A model generated the notes under the pieces. The model did no database searches, was not told where the DNA came from, and saw only the letters and a list, made by a program, of their open reading frames with translations. The position numbers and the translations under genes were made by a program. From positions 1 to 64,000 of the forward strand of contig JACOUM010000012.1 of NCBI GenBank assembly GCA_016177795.1: a stretch of 64,000 nt of DNA, in the 5' to 3' direction. Below, one piece after another: positions 29,814 through 37,708 of this stretch. The stretch's first letter is position 1, and each line of letters starts with the position of its first letter. Source of the DNA: Nitrosomonadales bacterium (lineage in GTDB: Bacteria > Pseudomonadota > Gammaproteobacteria > Burkholderiales > Gallionellaceae).

Positions 29814-29898
29814 GTAGGTCGGGTTAGGCGCTGCTTTTGCGCCGTAACCCGACACTCGGCGGCGGATCGTCGGGTTACGCTTCGCTAACCCGACCTAC
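29814..29898. repeat. Palindromic intergenic element (GTAGGTCGGGTTAG type)
   Basis: A perfect 14-bp inverted repeat, GTAGGTCGGGTTAG (29814-29827) and CTAACCCGACCTAC (29885-29898), encloses further nested arms (GTAACCCGAC and GTCGGGTTAC, plus a GCGC hairpin). It lies between the convergent cyclodeaminase-like and ligase genes. It may act as a bidirectional transcription barrier or be a REP-like mobile repeat. Confidence 0.75.
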
Positions 29899-29927
29899 GA
29901 CTTCTAACTGCTTTTCCCGGGATAACG

Positions 29928-31277
29928 CTACCCGCCAATCAGTGAAATGAAATCCTCGTATTTGAAGTTTGCGCTGCGCTCGATCTGTTGCACGTGGCGG
30001 AGCTCGATCTCAAACGGATAACCGAGGCTCTCCTGCAGGGCACGGATAAAGCGTTGCTGCTGTTCCGGCGTCAGCGGTTGATCGATTGCAAGGCGTGCCT
30101 CGATCCGCCGCGGGCTGTGCTGCACCAGTTGTATCTGCCGGATCAGCGCAATGCCGGTCCATGTCTCCGCCGGGAAGCTCGGCCAATGCCGCGTGCCATC
30201 GGGCAGCACCAGCATGTTGCGCTGCCGCCCCATGATGCGCTTCAACACCGGCAGGCCGCGCCCGCATGGGCATGGCTCGCCCACTTCCGCATAATCGCCG
30301 TTGGCATAGCGTAGCAGCGGCATGGCGAAATTATGCAGGGTGGTGATGACCACCCTGCCGACTTGGCCCGGCGCGCAGGGCTGCCCTCCGGCATCAAGAA
30401 TTTCCACCAGCAGATTCTCGGCCTGCACATGGTAGTGCTCATGCGCCGGGCATTGCAGCGCGATGGTGGATACCTCTTCGGCACTATAGACATCGGTGAC
30501 CGGCACGCCCCACGCTTTGCTGCACGTATCCCGCAAGTCTGCCGGCAGCGTCTCGCCGAAGGTGCGCACTTCGCGCAAATTTCCGATGCGCGTGCCGGTC
30601 TCGAGGCTGCGCCGCGCCAATGCCAGGATGTTGGAGGGATGACTCAACAGATAGTCGGGGTTTTGTTCCCTGAGCCACGCCAGTTGCACGTCGATGTCGC
30701 TGGCGATATTGAGCATGACGCTTGGGCCGGTGGCGTAAACCGCATCCGTGGCAGGCCCCCAGCCCTGCAGCGTTGCGCTATCGATCTTGGTGCGGATCGC
30801 CGCCAGCCTGGCGGATAAATCGCGCCGATGCCACAGATGATCGCGCAGCGTCAGCGCGCTGCCGAAGAAGTGGGTGACTTCGCTGCCCAGCACCTTGATC
30901 GGTTGCCCGGTGGAGCCGGATGAGCCGAAGCTGAGAAACTTGCCGTGATCCGGCGGGAGCTTGCTGGTCACCAGCGCGTCGCCCGCCGACTGGATTTCGG
31001 CGCGGGTGAGCAGCGGCAGTTGGAAGAAGGCAGCGGCGGCGAATCCGCTGCACGGGTCGAAGCGGGCCGCAGCGAAGCGCTGCCGGTAAAAAGGGACGGT
31101 CTCGCTGGCATGCCGCAGCAGCGGCGCAAGCTGTTGCAACTGCCGCTCGCGCAAAGTTTCCGGCGGCAACCACTGGCTTTGCTGCAACTGGAACTGCATG
31201 GCCAGCATGCTCGCCCCGACCGGCGGCGGCATCGCCGGCCAGCCGATGCCGGGAACTATGCTGTGAGGGAGGAGCAT
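29928..31277 (-). CDS. PaaK/CapK-like acyl-adenylating ligase (second paralogue)
   Basis: 449 residues, clearly paralogous to the ligase at 27288 throughout: shared GIGWPA near the N-terminus, ETVPFYRQ, SSGSTGQPIKV, YLLSHPSN, VTDVYSAEEVSTIALQCPAH and the identical hinge GEPCPCGRGLPVLKRIMGR. The C-terminal subdomains differ more, suggesting different acyl substrates or acceptors. It lacks about 17 N-terminal residues of its paralogue. It faces the cluster convergently across a palindromic element, so it has its own promoter. Confidence 0.8.
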   Translation of the reverse strand: MLLPHSIVPGIGWPAMPPPVGASMLAMQFQLQQSQWLPPETLRERQLQQLAPLLRHASETVPFYRQRFAAARFDPCSGFAAAAFFQLPLLTRAEIQSAGDALVTSKLPPDHGKFLSFGSSGSTGQPIKVLGSEVTHFFGSALTLRDHLWHRRDLSARLAAIRTKIDSATLQGWGPATDAVYATGPSVMLNIASDIDVQLAWLREQNPDYLLSHPSNILALARRSLETGTRIGNLREVRTFGETLPADLRDTCSKAWGVPVTDVYSAEEVSTIALQCPAHEHYHVQAENLLVEILDAGGQPCAPGQVGRVVITTLHNFAMPLLRYANGDYAEVGEPCPCGRGLPVLKRIMGRQRNMLVLPDGTRHWPSFPAETWTGIALIRQIQLVQHSPRRIEARLAIDQPLTPEQQQRFIRALQESLGYPFEIELRHVQQIERSANFKYEDFISLIGG

Positions 31278-31336
31278 CGTGACTTCAGGCGGTTATCAAA
31301 CATCCTGCGCAAAAAGGTTAACGCAGTTCACGCAGG

Positions 31337-31362
31337 GCGGAAGCCCCGCAGGGGCGTTCCGC
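31337..31362 (-). terminator. Stem-loop downstream of FecR locus 2
   Basis: GCGGAA-G-CCCC / GGGG-CG-TTCCGC stem with a GCA loop, 17 bases past the FecR stop on the minus strand. There is no clear U tract, so it may protect the 3' end rather than terminate. Confidence 0.4.
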
Positions 31363-31378
31363 TCTATAGGTCTGGAGA

Positions 31379-32842
31379 TTAATACATGTTGGGGTCAATC
31401 CCATCCGGCCCCGCCGCCGATTTCGTGAATGCGGCGACACCGGCGACGTTGCCAGAGGAGTAAGGATCATCGAAGGAATAGGCCACCCCGGCACGGGATG
31501 CGTTGGCGCCGGCGAAGAACCCGGCGACATTGGCATAGCACCCCTCACTGCAATAGCCCGAGCCCGTGGCGGTTCCCGATCCCGAGAAGGTAGAGCCGCT
31601 GTTGATATCCATGCCGGTGGCGGTGATGTCATAGCTGCCGGCCGCCGGGAACGCTATCTGCAGGCCAACATCGACCGTACGCGAACCAAAATAGGCGGTC
31701 AGCGAACCGCCGTTCAGGGTGCCGACCCCGCCCTCGAAACCGTCGCCGGTCGGCAGCGTCCCGCCGAGCAGAGAATAGGTGGCGGTGATATTGCTCATCG
31801 CATCTATGTCGGCCTGGGGAGTGGGGAGTCCCACCACGTAGTGGAAGGTATCACCTGTATCCCCGTTCGTTAGGTGCATAGGATGCGGATAAGGATAATT
31901 TTCGTCAGTAATTCCGCCGTTCCAGCGGCCCCAGCCGATGATGCCATCGGTGGCTGAGAATGAGACACTGGCCGTTCCCAGCGCGCCGCCTTCCGCTCCG
32001 TCATATTGGATCAACTGGCTGGTGCTACTGAAGGTGGCCGTCACGTCAGCTGTGTAGCTCCAGAGATCAATGCATCCATCTTCACAGGAATCATAGCGAT
32101 ATGCATTGGCCAGGACATAGCCGGGGCCGGAAATCAGCGCCACCGGAAGAATGGCCAGGCCGCCCGTAGCATCACGCTGTTCCGCCTCGCTGAAATACTC
32201 ATCCAGGGGCTTGAGGAAACCCGCCGGTGGAGTGCTCGGCTTCTGAAAGGTGAATTCAGGCGCAGTATTGAAGTCGGCGACATAAGCCGCTTCGCCCGAG
32301 GTGACCACCAGCGTGCCGGCATTGTTGGTCAATGAGATCGCGCCCTCGCCGACGTTCACCAGCAGGCCCTCGCCCTCCTGCACGGCATTGTAGCCGGTGC
32401 CGCGGATGCCGATGGTGGCCGCCTGCGTGGCGACCCGATAGGTGTCGCGGTTGGTGCGGCCGATCGCGCCGGTGATCGCCCTAAGGCCGCCCTTCAACAG
32501 GCTGAAGAATCCCTTTTCCTTGCCGTCGGTCTTGTTCTCATACTGGTATTCATCCACCCGGAACTGGCTGCCGGGCTGAAGTGAGACATAGCCGCCATCG
32601 CTGAAACGGATTTGCGCCCGCGCGCCCGCAGCCGTATTGATCGCATCGCCGGCATTGATGACAGCGCCCTTGGCAAGCGGGCGCTGGATACCGTCGGGCG
32701 CTACCGCCACGACCTCGCCGATCACGAAATCCGCACGGCCGGCGACGATACAGTACCCGGTCACCGGATAGGCGGCCGAAACCATCGCCAGCAGAATCGC
32801 CTGATGGCTCAATTTCAATTTAAAGTGCTGTTGAGGAAACAT
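31379..32842 (-). CDS. Secreted FecR-domain protein, putative Slam-type cargo (locus 2)
   Basis: 487 residues. Signal peptide about 1-30 (hydrophobic AILLAMVSAAYPVTGYC), then a FecR domain with GFFSLLKGGLRAITGAIGR and ATIGIRGTGYNAV, closely matching locus 1. A mid region (about 180-390) is rich in Gly, Ser, Thr and aromatics. The last 110 residues contain TAYFGSRTVDVGLQIAF, a cysteine pair (CSEGC) and VAGFFAGANASRAGVAYSF, very like the C-terminal handle barrel of TbpB-like Slam substrates (compare the family pattern FYGPxAxExGG). It has no lipobox in the usual position and no transmembrane anchor. It lies 18 bases downstream of the Slam-like gene; AAGGAG supports the ATG. Confidence 0.78.
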   Translation of the reverse strand: MFPQQHFKLKLSHQAILLAMVSAAYPVTGYCIVAGRADFVIGEVVAVAPDGIQRPLAKGAVINAGDAINTAAGARAQIRFSDGGYVSLQPGSQFRVDEYQYENKTDGKEKGFFSLLKGGLRAITGAIGRTNRDTYRVATQAATIGIRGTGYNAVQEGEGLLVNVGEGAISLTNNAGTLVVTSGEAAYVADFNTAPEFTFQKPSTPPAGFLKPLDEYFSEAEQRDATGGLAILPVALISGPGYVLANAYRYDSCEDGCIDLWSYTADVTATFSSTSQLIQYDGAEGGALGTASVSFSATDGIIGWGRWNGGITDENYPYPHPMHLTNGDTGDTFHYVVGLPTPQADIDAMSNITATYSLLGGTLPTGDGFEGGVGTLNGGSLTAYFGSRTVDVGLQIAFPAAGSYDITATGMDINSGSTFSGSGTATGSGYCSEGCYANVAGFFAGANASRAGVAYSFDDPYSSGNVAGVAAFTKSAAGPDGIDPNMY

Positions 32843-32860
32843 GATTTTCTCCTTCTAGCG

Positions 32861-34186
32861 TTAGTTGAAATCCCGGCGCAGGCTTATGCTGAGCACCGTC
32901 CGGTCATAATCGTTGATAACGATATTGGAATCGTTGCGGGTATAGCTGAATTGCGGGGTGATCGTCCAACCCGGGACAGGAATATAGCTGGCGCCCACTC
33001 TCAGGTCGGTCTGCGTATCCCCGCGGCTCACCAGGAACAAAGGCTCCTGCCCGCCATAATTGCGTGACTCCAGGCTCGCCGAGCCGAACAGCTTCATTTT
33101 TGGATTGATACTCATTTCGCCGCCGGCACGCGCGCCAATAAGTTGATGCCCCAGATAGGCTACATTGGCCTGCTTTTCCGCTTCTTCGCCCGCATAGCCG
33201 CCGACATAAACGACCGGTGCATAGGCGCCACCCAGTGCGCGGGCATAGGCCGCGCCCAGCACAGTGCGGTCGGCATCGCGCACATTCTGGCCGGGATAAC
33301 GCAACTCGCTGTATTGCAGGTAAACACTGACCTGGCTGCTATTGTCCAGACTGCGCATCCATTGTGCCGTCAGGCCGGTTGCATCGCGATAGCGGTTATT
33401 GTCAACTTCGAAGTTGCTCAACTGCAGTGCCGCCGAATAACTGTCGTCACCCTTGGTCAAATTGACGCCGAGGTTGCCGTCCAGCCCTTTGGTATCGAAA
33501 ATGTCATGCGATGAATTGACGCGCTGGTTGAAATTCACGCCGCCGAACACCGCCCACTCGGGAGAAAATGGATGCCGCACATTGAAACCGCCGGCGGCAC
33601 CGGCGTAATTGTCATGCAGCTTCACGCCGTTGGCACTCAGCGTGGCAATCGCTCCGCCAAAAGCCGGGATCGCCACCTGGCTGCTGCCGGTCGCGCTGTT
33701 CACGTTGCTGTCCGCGCCGACTGCCGCTTCAAGATAACCTCTCATTGTGGTGCGTTCACCGGCAGTGGCCTTCTCAATGGCATCGAGAAACTTCTGGATG
33801 GTGACGCTCACCTCTTTGGGAGGATCCTGCTGTTTGACCGTTTCAAATTCCTGCTTTGAGGTTGCCGTTTCGCCCGTTGCCAGATAGGCCCGGGCGATTT
33901 CTGCGCGCGCCTGCAGGTGGTCTGGCTTGACGGCCAGCACCCGCTCCAGCGCAAATATCGCCTCATTGGGCTTGCCGCTGTCCAGTGCGGCGATGCCGAG
34001 CCGGTAATCGTAATCCGGGTCACCCGCACGCTCGGATTGATACGGTAGCAGCAACGTATAAGCTTCCTGCGCCTTGCCGCCCTTGAGCAGCTTGTCCGCC
34101 TGCCTCACCAGATCATCTTCAACCGCCAACGCAGTACCGGACAACAACAGGGTCAATATGAGAAACCATTTTTCCACGTTGATCAT
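32861..34186 (-). CDS. TPR plus beta-barrel outer-membrane protein, Slam-like (locus 2)
   Basis: 441 residues. Signal peptide (NVEKWFLILTLLLSGTALA), TPR-type repeats at about 25-150 (ADKLLKGGKAQEAYTLL; LGIAALDSGKPNEAIFALE), then GYLEAAVGADSNVNSATG opening a C-terminal barrel of alternating strands ending LSISLRRDFN (aromatic near the C-terminus, as in outer-membrane barrels). Same architecture, length and position as the locus 1 protein, and the repeat-to-barrel junction motif is shared. ATG at 34186 has AAAGGGAG at good spacing; an ATG two codons upstream is too close to it. Predicted exporter of the downstream FecR-domain protein. Confidence 0.7.
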   Translation of the reverse strand: MINVEKWFLILTLLLSGTALAVEDDLVRQADKLLKGGKAQEAYTLLLPYQSERAGDPDYDYRLGIAALDSGKPNEAIFALERVLAVKPDHLQARAEIARAYLATGETATSKQEFETVKQQDPPKEVSVTIQKFLDAIEKATAGERTTMRGYLEAAVGADSNVNSATGSSQVAIPAFGGAIATLSANGVKLHDNYAGAAGGFNVRHPFSPEWAVFGGVNFNQRVNSSHDIFDTKGLDGNLGVNLTKGDDSYSAALQLSNFEVDNNRYRDATGLTAQWMRSLDNSSQVSVYLQYSELRYPGQNVRDADRTVLGAAYARALGGAYAPVVYVGGYAGEEAEKQANVAYLGHQLIGARAGGEMSINPKMKLFGSASLESRNYGGQEPLFLVSRGDTQTDLRVGASYIPVPGWTITPQFSYTRNDSNIVINDYDRTVLSISLRRDFN

Positions 34187-34261
34187 TTGCATTCTCCCTT
34201 TGATGTCCATCTGAAAAATCTTGTCTAAACGATAATGCATAATCTGTTTTTGGTTCAGGGC

Positions 34262-34290
34262 ATTATTCGCCGCAAATAGCATTCCGTCAA
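34262..34290 (-). promoter_or_regulatory. Candidate sigma70 promoter for Slam-like/FecR locus 2
   Basis: Minus strand: -35 TTGACG (34285-34290), 17-bp spacer, -10 AATAAT (34262-34267). The transcript would have a leader of about 70 bases. A GATAATGCATAATC motif (34231-34244) between the start site and the gene has a loose resemblance to a Fur site; this is weak. Confidence 0.55.
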
Positions 34291-34421
34291 TCCCAGGTGA
34301 GCAGGCACACCGTGCCCATTACCACCCCTGCCGATTTCGTTGCCTGGTTCCCTTCGGAATTAAGAGCCGCCACTTTCTGATAAGAGGCAAAATTACCCAT
34401 CAGCATCGTTGCAATCGGTTG

Positions 34422-35156
34422 TCATTCCAACCAGATAAACGTACCCATGCGCCCGGTCACGCCGTCGCGGCGGTAAGAAAAAAACTGTGTATGCTCGCGG
34501 CAGGTGCAGCGGCCGCCGCCGTAAATTTGCCTGATGCCCAGCGCATTGAGGCGCAGCCGCGCCAAGGCATAAATATCGGCAAACCACTTGCTGCGCTGCC
34601 CCGGAACGAAAGCCGCGGCCGCCTGCGGTTGCGCGGCGACAAAGGCCGCACGCACCTCATCGCCCACCTCAAAATTATCCTGGCTGATTGCCGGCCCGAA
34701 CCACGCCATGAGACCATGCGGCGCAACCTCCATCGCCAGCACGGCAGCTTCGATCACGCCGGCCGCCATGCCTTTCCATCCGGCGTGCACCGCACCGACT
34801 ACACTGCCCTGTACGTCGCACAGCAGCACCGGCAGGCAATCGGCAGTCATCACTACGCATACTGCCGCACGCTGCCGCGCGATGCAGGCATCGGCCTGTG
34901 GAAGGCAGTCTGTATGGTCAGCATTGACGACACGCGTGCCATGTATCTGTTCCAGCCATACCGGTTCGCTGGGCAACAGCGTGTTGAGCAGCATGCGGTT
35001 GCGCGCTACTGCCAGCGGGTTGTCACCGACATGACTACCCAGGTTGAGGCTATCGTAGGTTGCAATGCTCACGCCGCCTTGGCGGGTAGTCTGCAAGGCT
35101 TTGACCCCGGCTGGCGCAGGCCAGTCGGGAATGATGCAATGTTTGAGCAGGTTCAT
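34422..35156 (-). CDS. pgeF: Laccase-domain peptidoglycan editing factor PgeF (YfiH)
   Basis: 244 residues. Cu-oxidase_4 family: VVMTADCLPVLLCD, VHAGWKGMAAGVIEAAV and the C-terminal RCTCREHTQFFSYRRDG, which carry the Cys and His metal ligands. E. coli YfiH hydrolyses mis-incorporated L-Ser from UDP-MurNAc-Ser during cell-wall synthesis; older annotation calls it polyphenol oxidase. It lies downstream of rluD on the same strand, a widely conserved pairing (rluD-yfiH), with a palindromic repeat between them. Confidence 0.9.
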   Translation of the reverse strand: MNLLKHCIIPDWPAPAGVKALQTTRQGGVSIATYDSLNLGSHVGDNPLAVARNRMLLNTLLPSEPVWLEQIHGTRVVNADHTDCLPQADACIARQRAAVCVVMTADCLPVLLCDVQGSVVGAVHAGWKGMAAGVIEAAVLAMEVAPHGLMAWFGPAISQDNFEVGDEVRAAFVAAQPQAAAAFVPGQRSKWFADIYALARLRLNALGIRQIYGGGRCTCREHTQFFSYRRDGVTGRMGTFIWLE

Positions 35157-35173
35157 GGCATTACATTATTTTC

Positions 35174-35256
35174 GTAGGTGCGGATTTATCCGCGCAGAAA
35201 CGGGCGAATGAAAACGAGCGAAGCGAAGTTTCGAGCTTGCGGCCATTCGCTCCTAC
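35174..35256. repeat. Palindromic intergenic element (GTAGGTGCGGATTTATCCGC type)
   Basis: GTAGGTGCGGATTTATCCGC at the left and CATTCGCTCCTAC at the right form an imperfect inverted repeat, with inner arms GCGAATG/CATTCGC and a GCGGAT/ATCCGC hairpin. It resembles the GTAGGAGCGAATTTATTCGC repeats seen in many proteobacteria. It reaches into the last codons of rluD and supplies its stop. Confidence 0.6.
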
Positions 35257-36254
35257 CCCTCATCCGTAAGCGAGGAGACCGCTTCGCGAATTTGTCGCAG
35301 CAGTTGCTGCATATCCTGCGGCAGATCCGCCTCCCACTCCATGATCACTCCGGTGACTGGATGTTCCAGTGCCAGACGCGTGGCATGCAATGCCTGACGG
35401 GGAAAGCCATGCAACAGAGCGCGCAGTTGCGGCACGCATTTTTGCGCGCCTTTCAGGTACACGCTGTCACCGACCAGCGGATGGCCGATGTGCGCCAGAT
35501 GCACGCGTATCTGGTGCGTGCGCCCGGTTTCCAGACGGCAGCGCAGCAAGGTACAACTCGGAAATTTCTCTTCCACCCGATAATGCGTAAGGGCGGGCTT
35601 GCCACTTTCCACCACCGCCATCTTGACGCGCTGCGCGGGATGGCGGCCTATCGGTTCATTCACCATCGCGCCGTGCCGCACCTCGCCCCACACCAGCGCC
35701 AGATATTCGCGCTTCACGCTGCGGCTTTGCAACTGCCGCACCAGTGCGGTTTGCGCAGTCAATGTCTTGGCGACGACCAGCAGGCCGCTGGTGTCCTTGT
35801 CGAGGCGATGGACAATACCGGCGCGCGGCACTTCGGCAAGTTGCGGCGCATGATGCAGCAGCGCGTTCAGCAGCGTGCCTTCCCAGTTGCCGCTGCCGGG
35901 GTGCACCACCAGCCCGGCCGGCTTGTTGATGACCAGCAGCGCTTCGTCTTCATAAACGATATCGAGCGCGATATCCTCGGCCTGATATGGCTGTTCGGCA
36001 GGATGCGCCTGCGGCAGCACGACGACTGTTTCACCGCCCCATACTTTCTGTTTTGCGGTAGCGGCCGCGCCGTTCAGGCTGGCCTGCCCCGCCGCAATCC
36101 ATTCCTGCAGGCGGCTGCGCGAGTACGCCGGCAGCAGCTTCGCCAATACCTGATCGAAACGCATACCCGCGCAGTCATCGGGTACGATGAAGGCCTGCGA
36201 GTCAGCGACGGCTGAGCTATAATGAGCGCGCAAATTTTTTTCGGATTCAGCCAT
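35253..36254 (-). CDS. rluD: 23S rRNA pseudouridine synthase RluD
   Basis: Modifies uridines 1911/1915/1917 of helix 69 in 23S rRNA. 333 residues: S4-like domain (about 30-85: DQVLAKLLPAYSRSRLQEWI), catalytic core with RLDKDTSGLLVVAKT (catalytic Asp), REYLALVWG, and RTHQIRVHLAHIGHPLVGD. The open frame extends 29 codons upstream into bamD; the ATG at 36254 gives a plausible N-terminus, but a TTG at 36233 is also possible. The start codon shares bases with that of divergent bamD (CATG). Confidence 0.9.
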   Translation of the reverse strand: MAESEKNLRAHYSSAVADSQAFIVPDDCAGMRFDQVLAKLLPAYSRSRLQEWIAAGQASLNGAAATAKQKVWGGETVVVLPQAHPAEQPYQAEDIALDIVYEDEALLVINKPAGLVVHPGSGNWEGTLLNALLHHAPQLAEVPRAGIVHRLDKDTSGLLVVAKTLTAQTALVRQLQSRSVKREYLALVWGEVRHGAMVNEPIGRHPAQRVKMAVVESGKPALTHYRVEEKFPSCTLLRCRLETGRTHQIRVHLAHIGHPLVGDSVYLKGAQKCVPQLRALLHGFPRQALHATRLALEHPVTGVIMEWEADLPQDMQQLLRQIREAVSSLTDEG

Positions 36255-37041
36255 GCGCCACAGTTTAACTGTATTCCTGCTGCTCACGTTAGCCGCTTGC
36301 AGCATTTTCGAACCTCTGCCGGATGGCTCCGCGCCAGTCAAGCAAGTACCCGTCGAGGAAATCTACAGCCAGGCCAAAGAAGAATTGAATGACGGAAATT
36401 ATAGTGCCGCCATCAAGCTGTATGAAACGCTGCAATCGCGCTATCCCTATGGACGCTATGCGCAGCAGGCATTACTGGAGATGGCCTACGCCCATTATCG
36501 CCAGGGTGAGGCCGAACCAGCGGTCTCTGCCGCCGAGCGTTTCATCAAGCAATACCCCAATAATCCGCATGTGGATTACGCCTATTACGTAAAGGGGCTG
36601 GCCAACTTCAATGGCGAGATCAGCCTCCTGCAGTCGCTGGGCGGGCAGGATCCCACCGAGCGCGATCCAAAAGCGGCGCAGGACTCATTCGCCGCGTTCA
36701 AGGATCTGGTGACGCGCTTTCCCGATAGCAAATACGCGCCGGACTCCCGCTTGCGTATGCAATATCTGGTGAACGCGCTGGCGAAATATGAGCTGCATGT
36801 TGCCCGCTATTACCTGCGCCGTGGCGCGCATATTGCTGCGGTCAACCGCGCGCAGGGCATTTTGACGCAATACCCGAACAGCCCTTCGACGCGGGATGCG
36901 CTGGAAATCATGGTGCAAGCCTATGACGCGCTGGGCATGGCCGATTTGCGCGACGACGCGCAGCGTGTGCTGGCAAACAACAGCAATGCGCCCGCCGGTA
37001 ATAGCCCTGCCGGGAAATCCTGGTGGCGATTCTGGAAATAA
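36253..37041 (+). CDS. bamD: Outer membrane assembly lipoprotein BamD
   Basis: Essential partner of BamA in inserting beta-barrel proteins into the outer membrane. 262 residues: lipoprotein signal with lipobox TLAAC (Cys16), then five TPR repeats (IYSQAKEELNDGNYSAAIKL, YPYGRYAQQALLEMAYAHY, YPNNPHVDYAYYVKGL, FPDSKYAPDSRLRMQYL, HIAAVNRAQGILTQYPNSPS). Normal length with a short C-terminal tail. Divergent from rluD with overlapping start codons; the 3' end overlaps the Nudix gene by 19 bases. Confidence 0.94.
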   Translation: MRHSLTVFLLLTLAACSIFEPLPDGSAPVKQVPVEEIYSQAKEELNDGNYSAAIKLYETLQSRYPYGRYAQQALLEMAYAHYRQGEAEPAVSAAERFIKQYPNNPHVDYAYYVKGLANFNGEISLLQSLGGQDPTERDPKAAQDSFAAFKDLVTRFPDSKYAPDSRLRMQYLVNALAKYELHVARYYLRRGAHIAAVNRAQGILTQYPNSPSTRDALEIMVQAYDALGMADLRDDAQRVLANNSNAPAGNSPAGKSWWRFWK

Positions 37042-37619
37042 ACTTCTGCCCATCCTGCGGCAGCGCAGTTGAACTGCGCTGCCCGGACAACGACGATCGC
37101 CGGCGCCACATCTGCGTTGCCTGCGGCATGATCCATTACCAGAACCCCAAGATGGTAATCGGAGCAATTCCGGAATGGGAAGATAAAATCCTGTTATGCC
37201 GCCGCGCCATCGAACCGCGTTACGGCTTGTGGACATTGCCCGGCGGTTTTATGGAAAACGGCGAGACCACGACCGAAGCGGCGATCCGCGAGACTCTGGA
37301 GGAGGCCAACGCGCGTATCGCGATCGGCGATTTATATTCAATGTACAGCCTGCCTTATATCGACCAGGTGCACCTGCTGTTCCGCGCCAGGCTGCTTGAC
37401 CCGGATTTTTCCCCTGGCGCAGAAAGCCTGGAAGTCAGACTGTTTGCCGAGCACGAAATCCCGTGGGATGAAATCGCTTTCCGCCCGATTAAATATAGCC
37501 TGAAGCATTATTTTGAGGATCGCCGGAGCGGGCGCTTTGGCTTACATATAGGCGAACTGGCGACCCCCTCGCAAACAAGTGAACGCACAGCACTTCACAG
37601 TACGGCTATTTTTGGTTAG
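37023..37619 (+). CDS. Nudix hydrolase with N-terminal zinc ribbon
   Basis: 198 residues. Zinc ribbon CPSC...CVAC (about 9-33), then a Nudix domain with LPGGFMENGETTTEAAIRETLEE. The fold resembles the family that includes the ribbon-bearing NADH pyrophosphatase NudC, but the NudC SQPWPFPQS motif is absent, so the substrate is open. GTG start at 37023 inside the end of bamD implies translational coupling. The C-terminal tail (about 165-198) is not conserved-looking. Confidence 0.82.
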   Translation: MAILEINFCPSCGSAVELRCPDNDDRRRHICVACGMIHYQNPKMVIGAIPEWEDKILLCRRAIEPRYGLWTLPGGFMENGETTTEAAIRETLEEANARIAIGDLYSMYSLPYIDQVHLLFRARLLDPDFSPGAESLEVRLFAEHEIPWDEIAFRPIKYSLKHYFEDRRSGRFGLHIGELATPSQTSERTALHSTAIFG

Positions 37620-37708
37620 GATGCAGCCTGAAACTTGGCAGCCCATCCCCCGAAATCTAGCCGCGTATTGCACTTCCGATCAATTTTTATCAAAGTGAGA
37701 CCCTGACC

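Noticed and set aside
34231-34244. Fur box in the leader of Slam-like/FecR locus 2
   Set aside because: GATAATGCATAATC only loosely matches, has one arm mismatch and no counterpart at locus 1; kept only as a remark.
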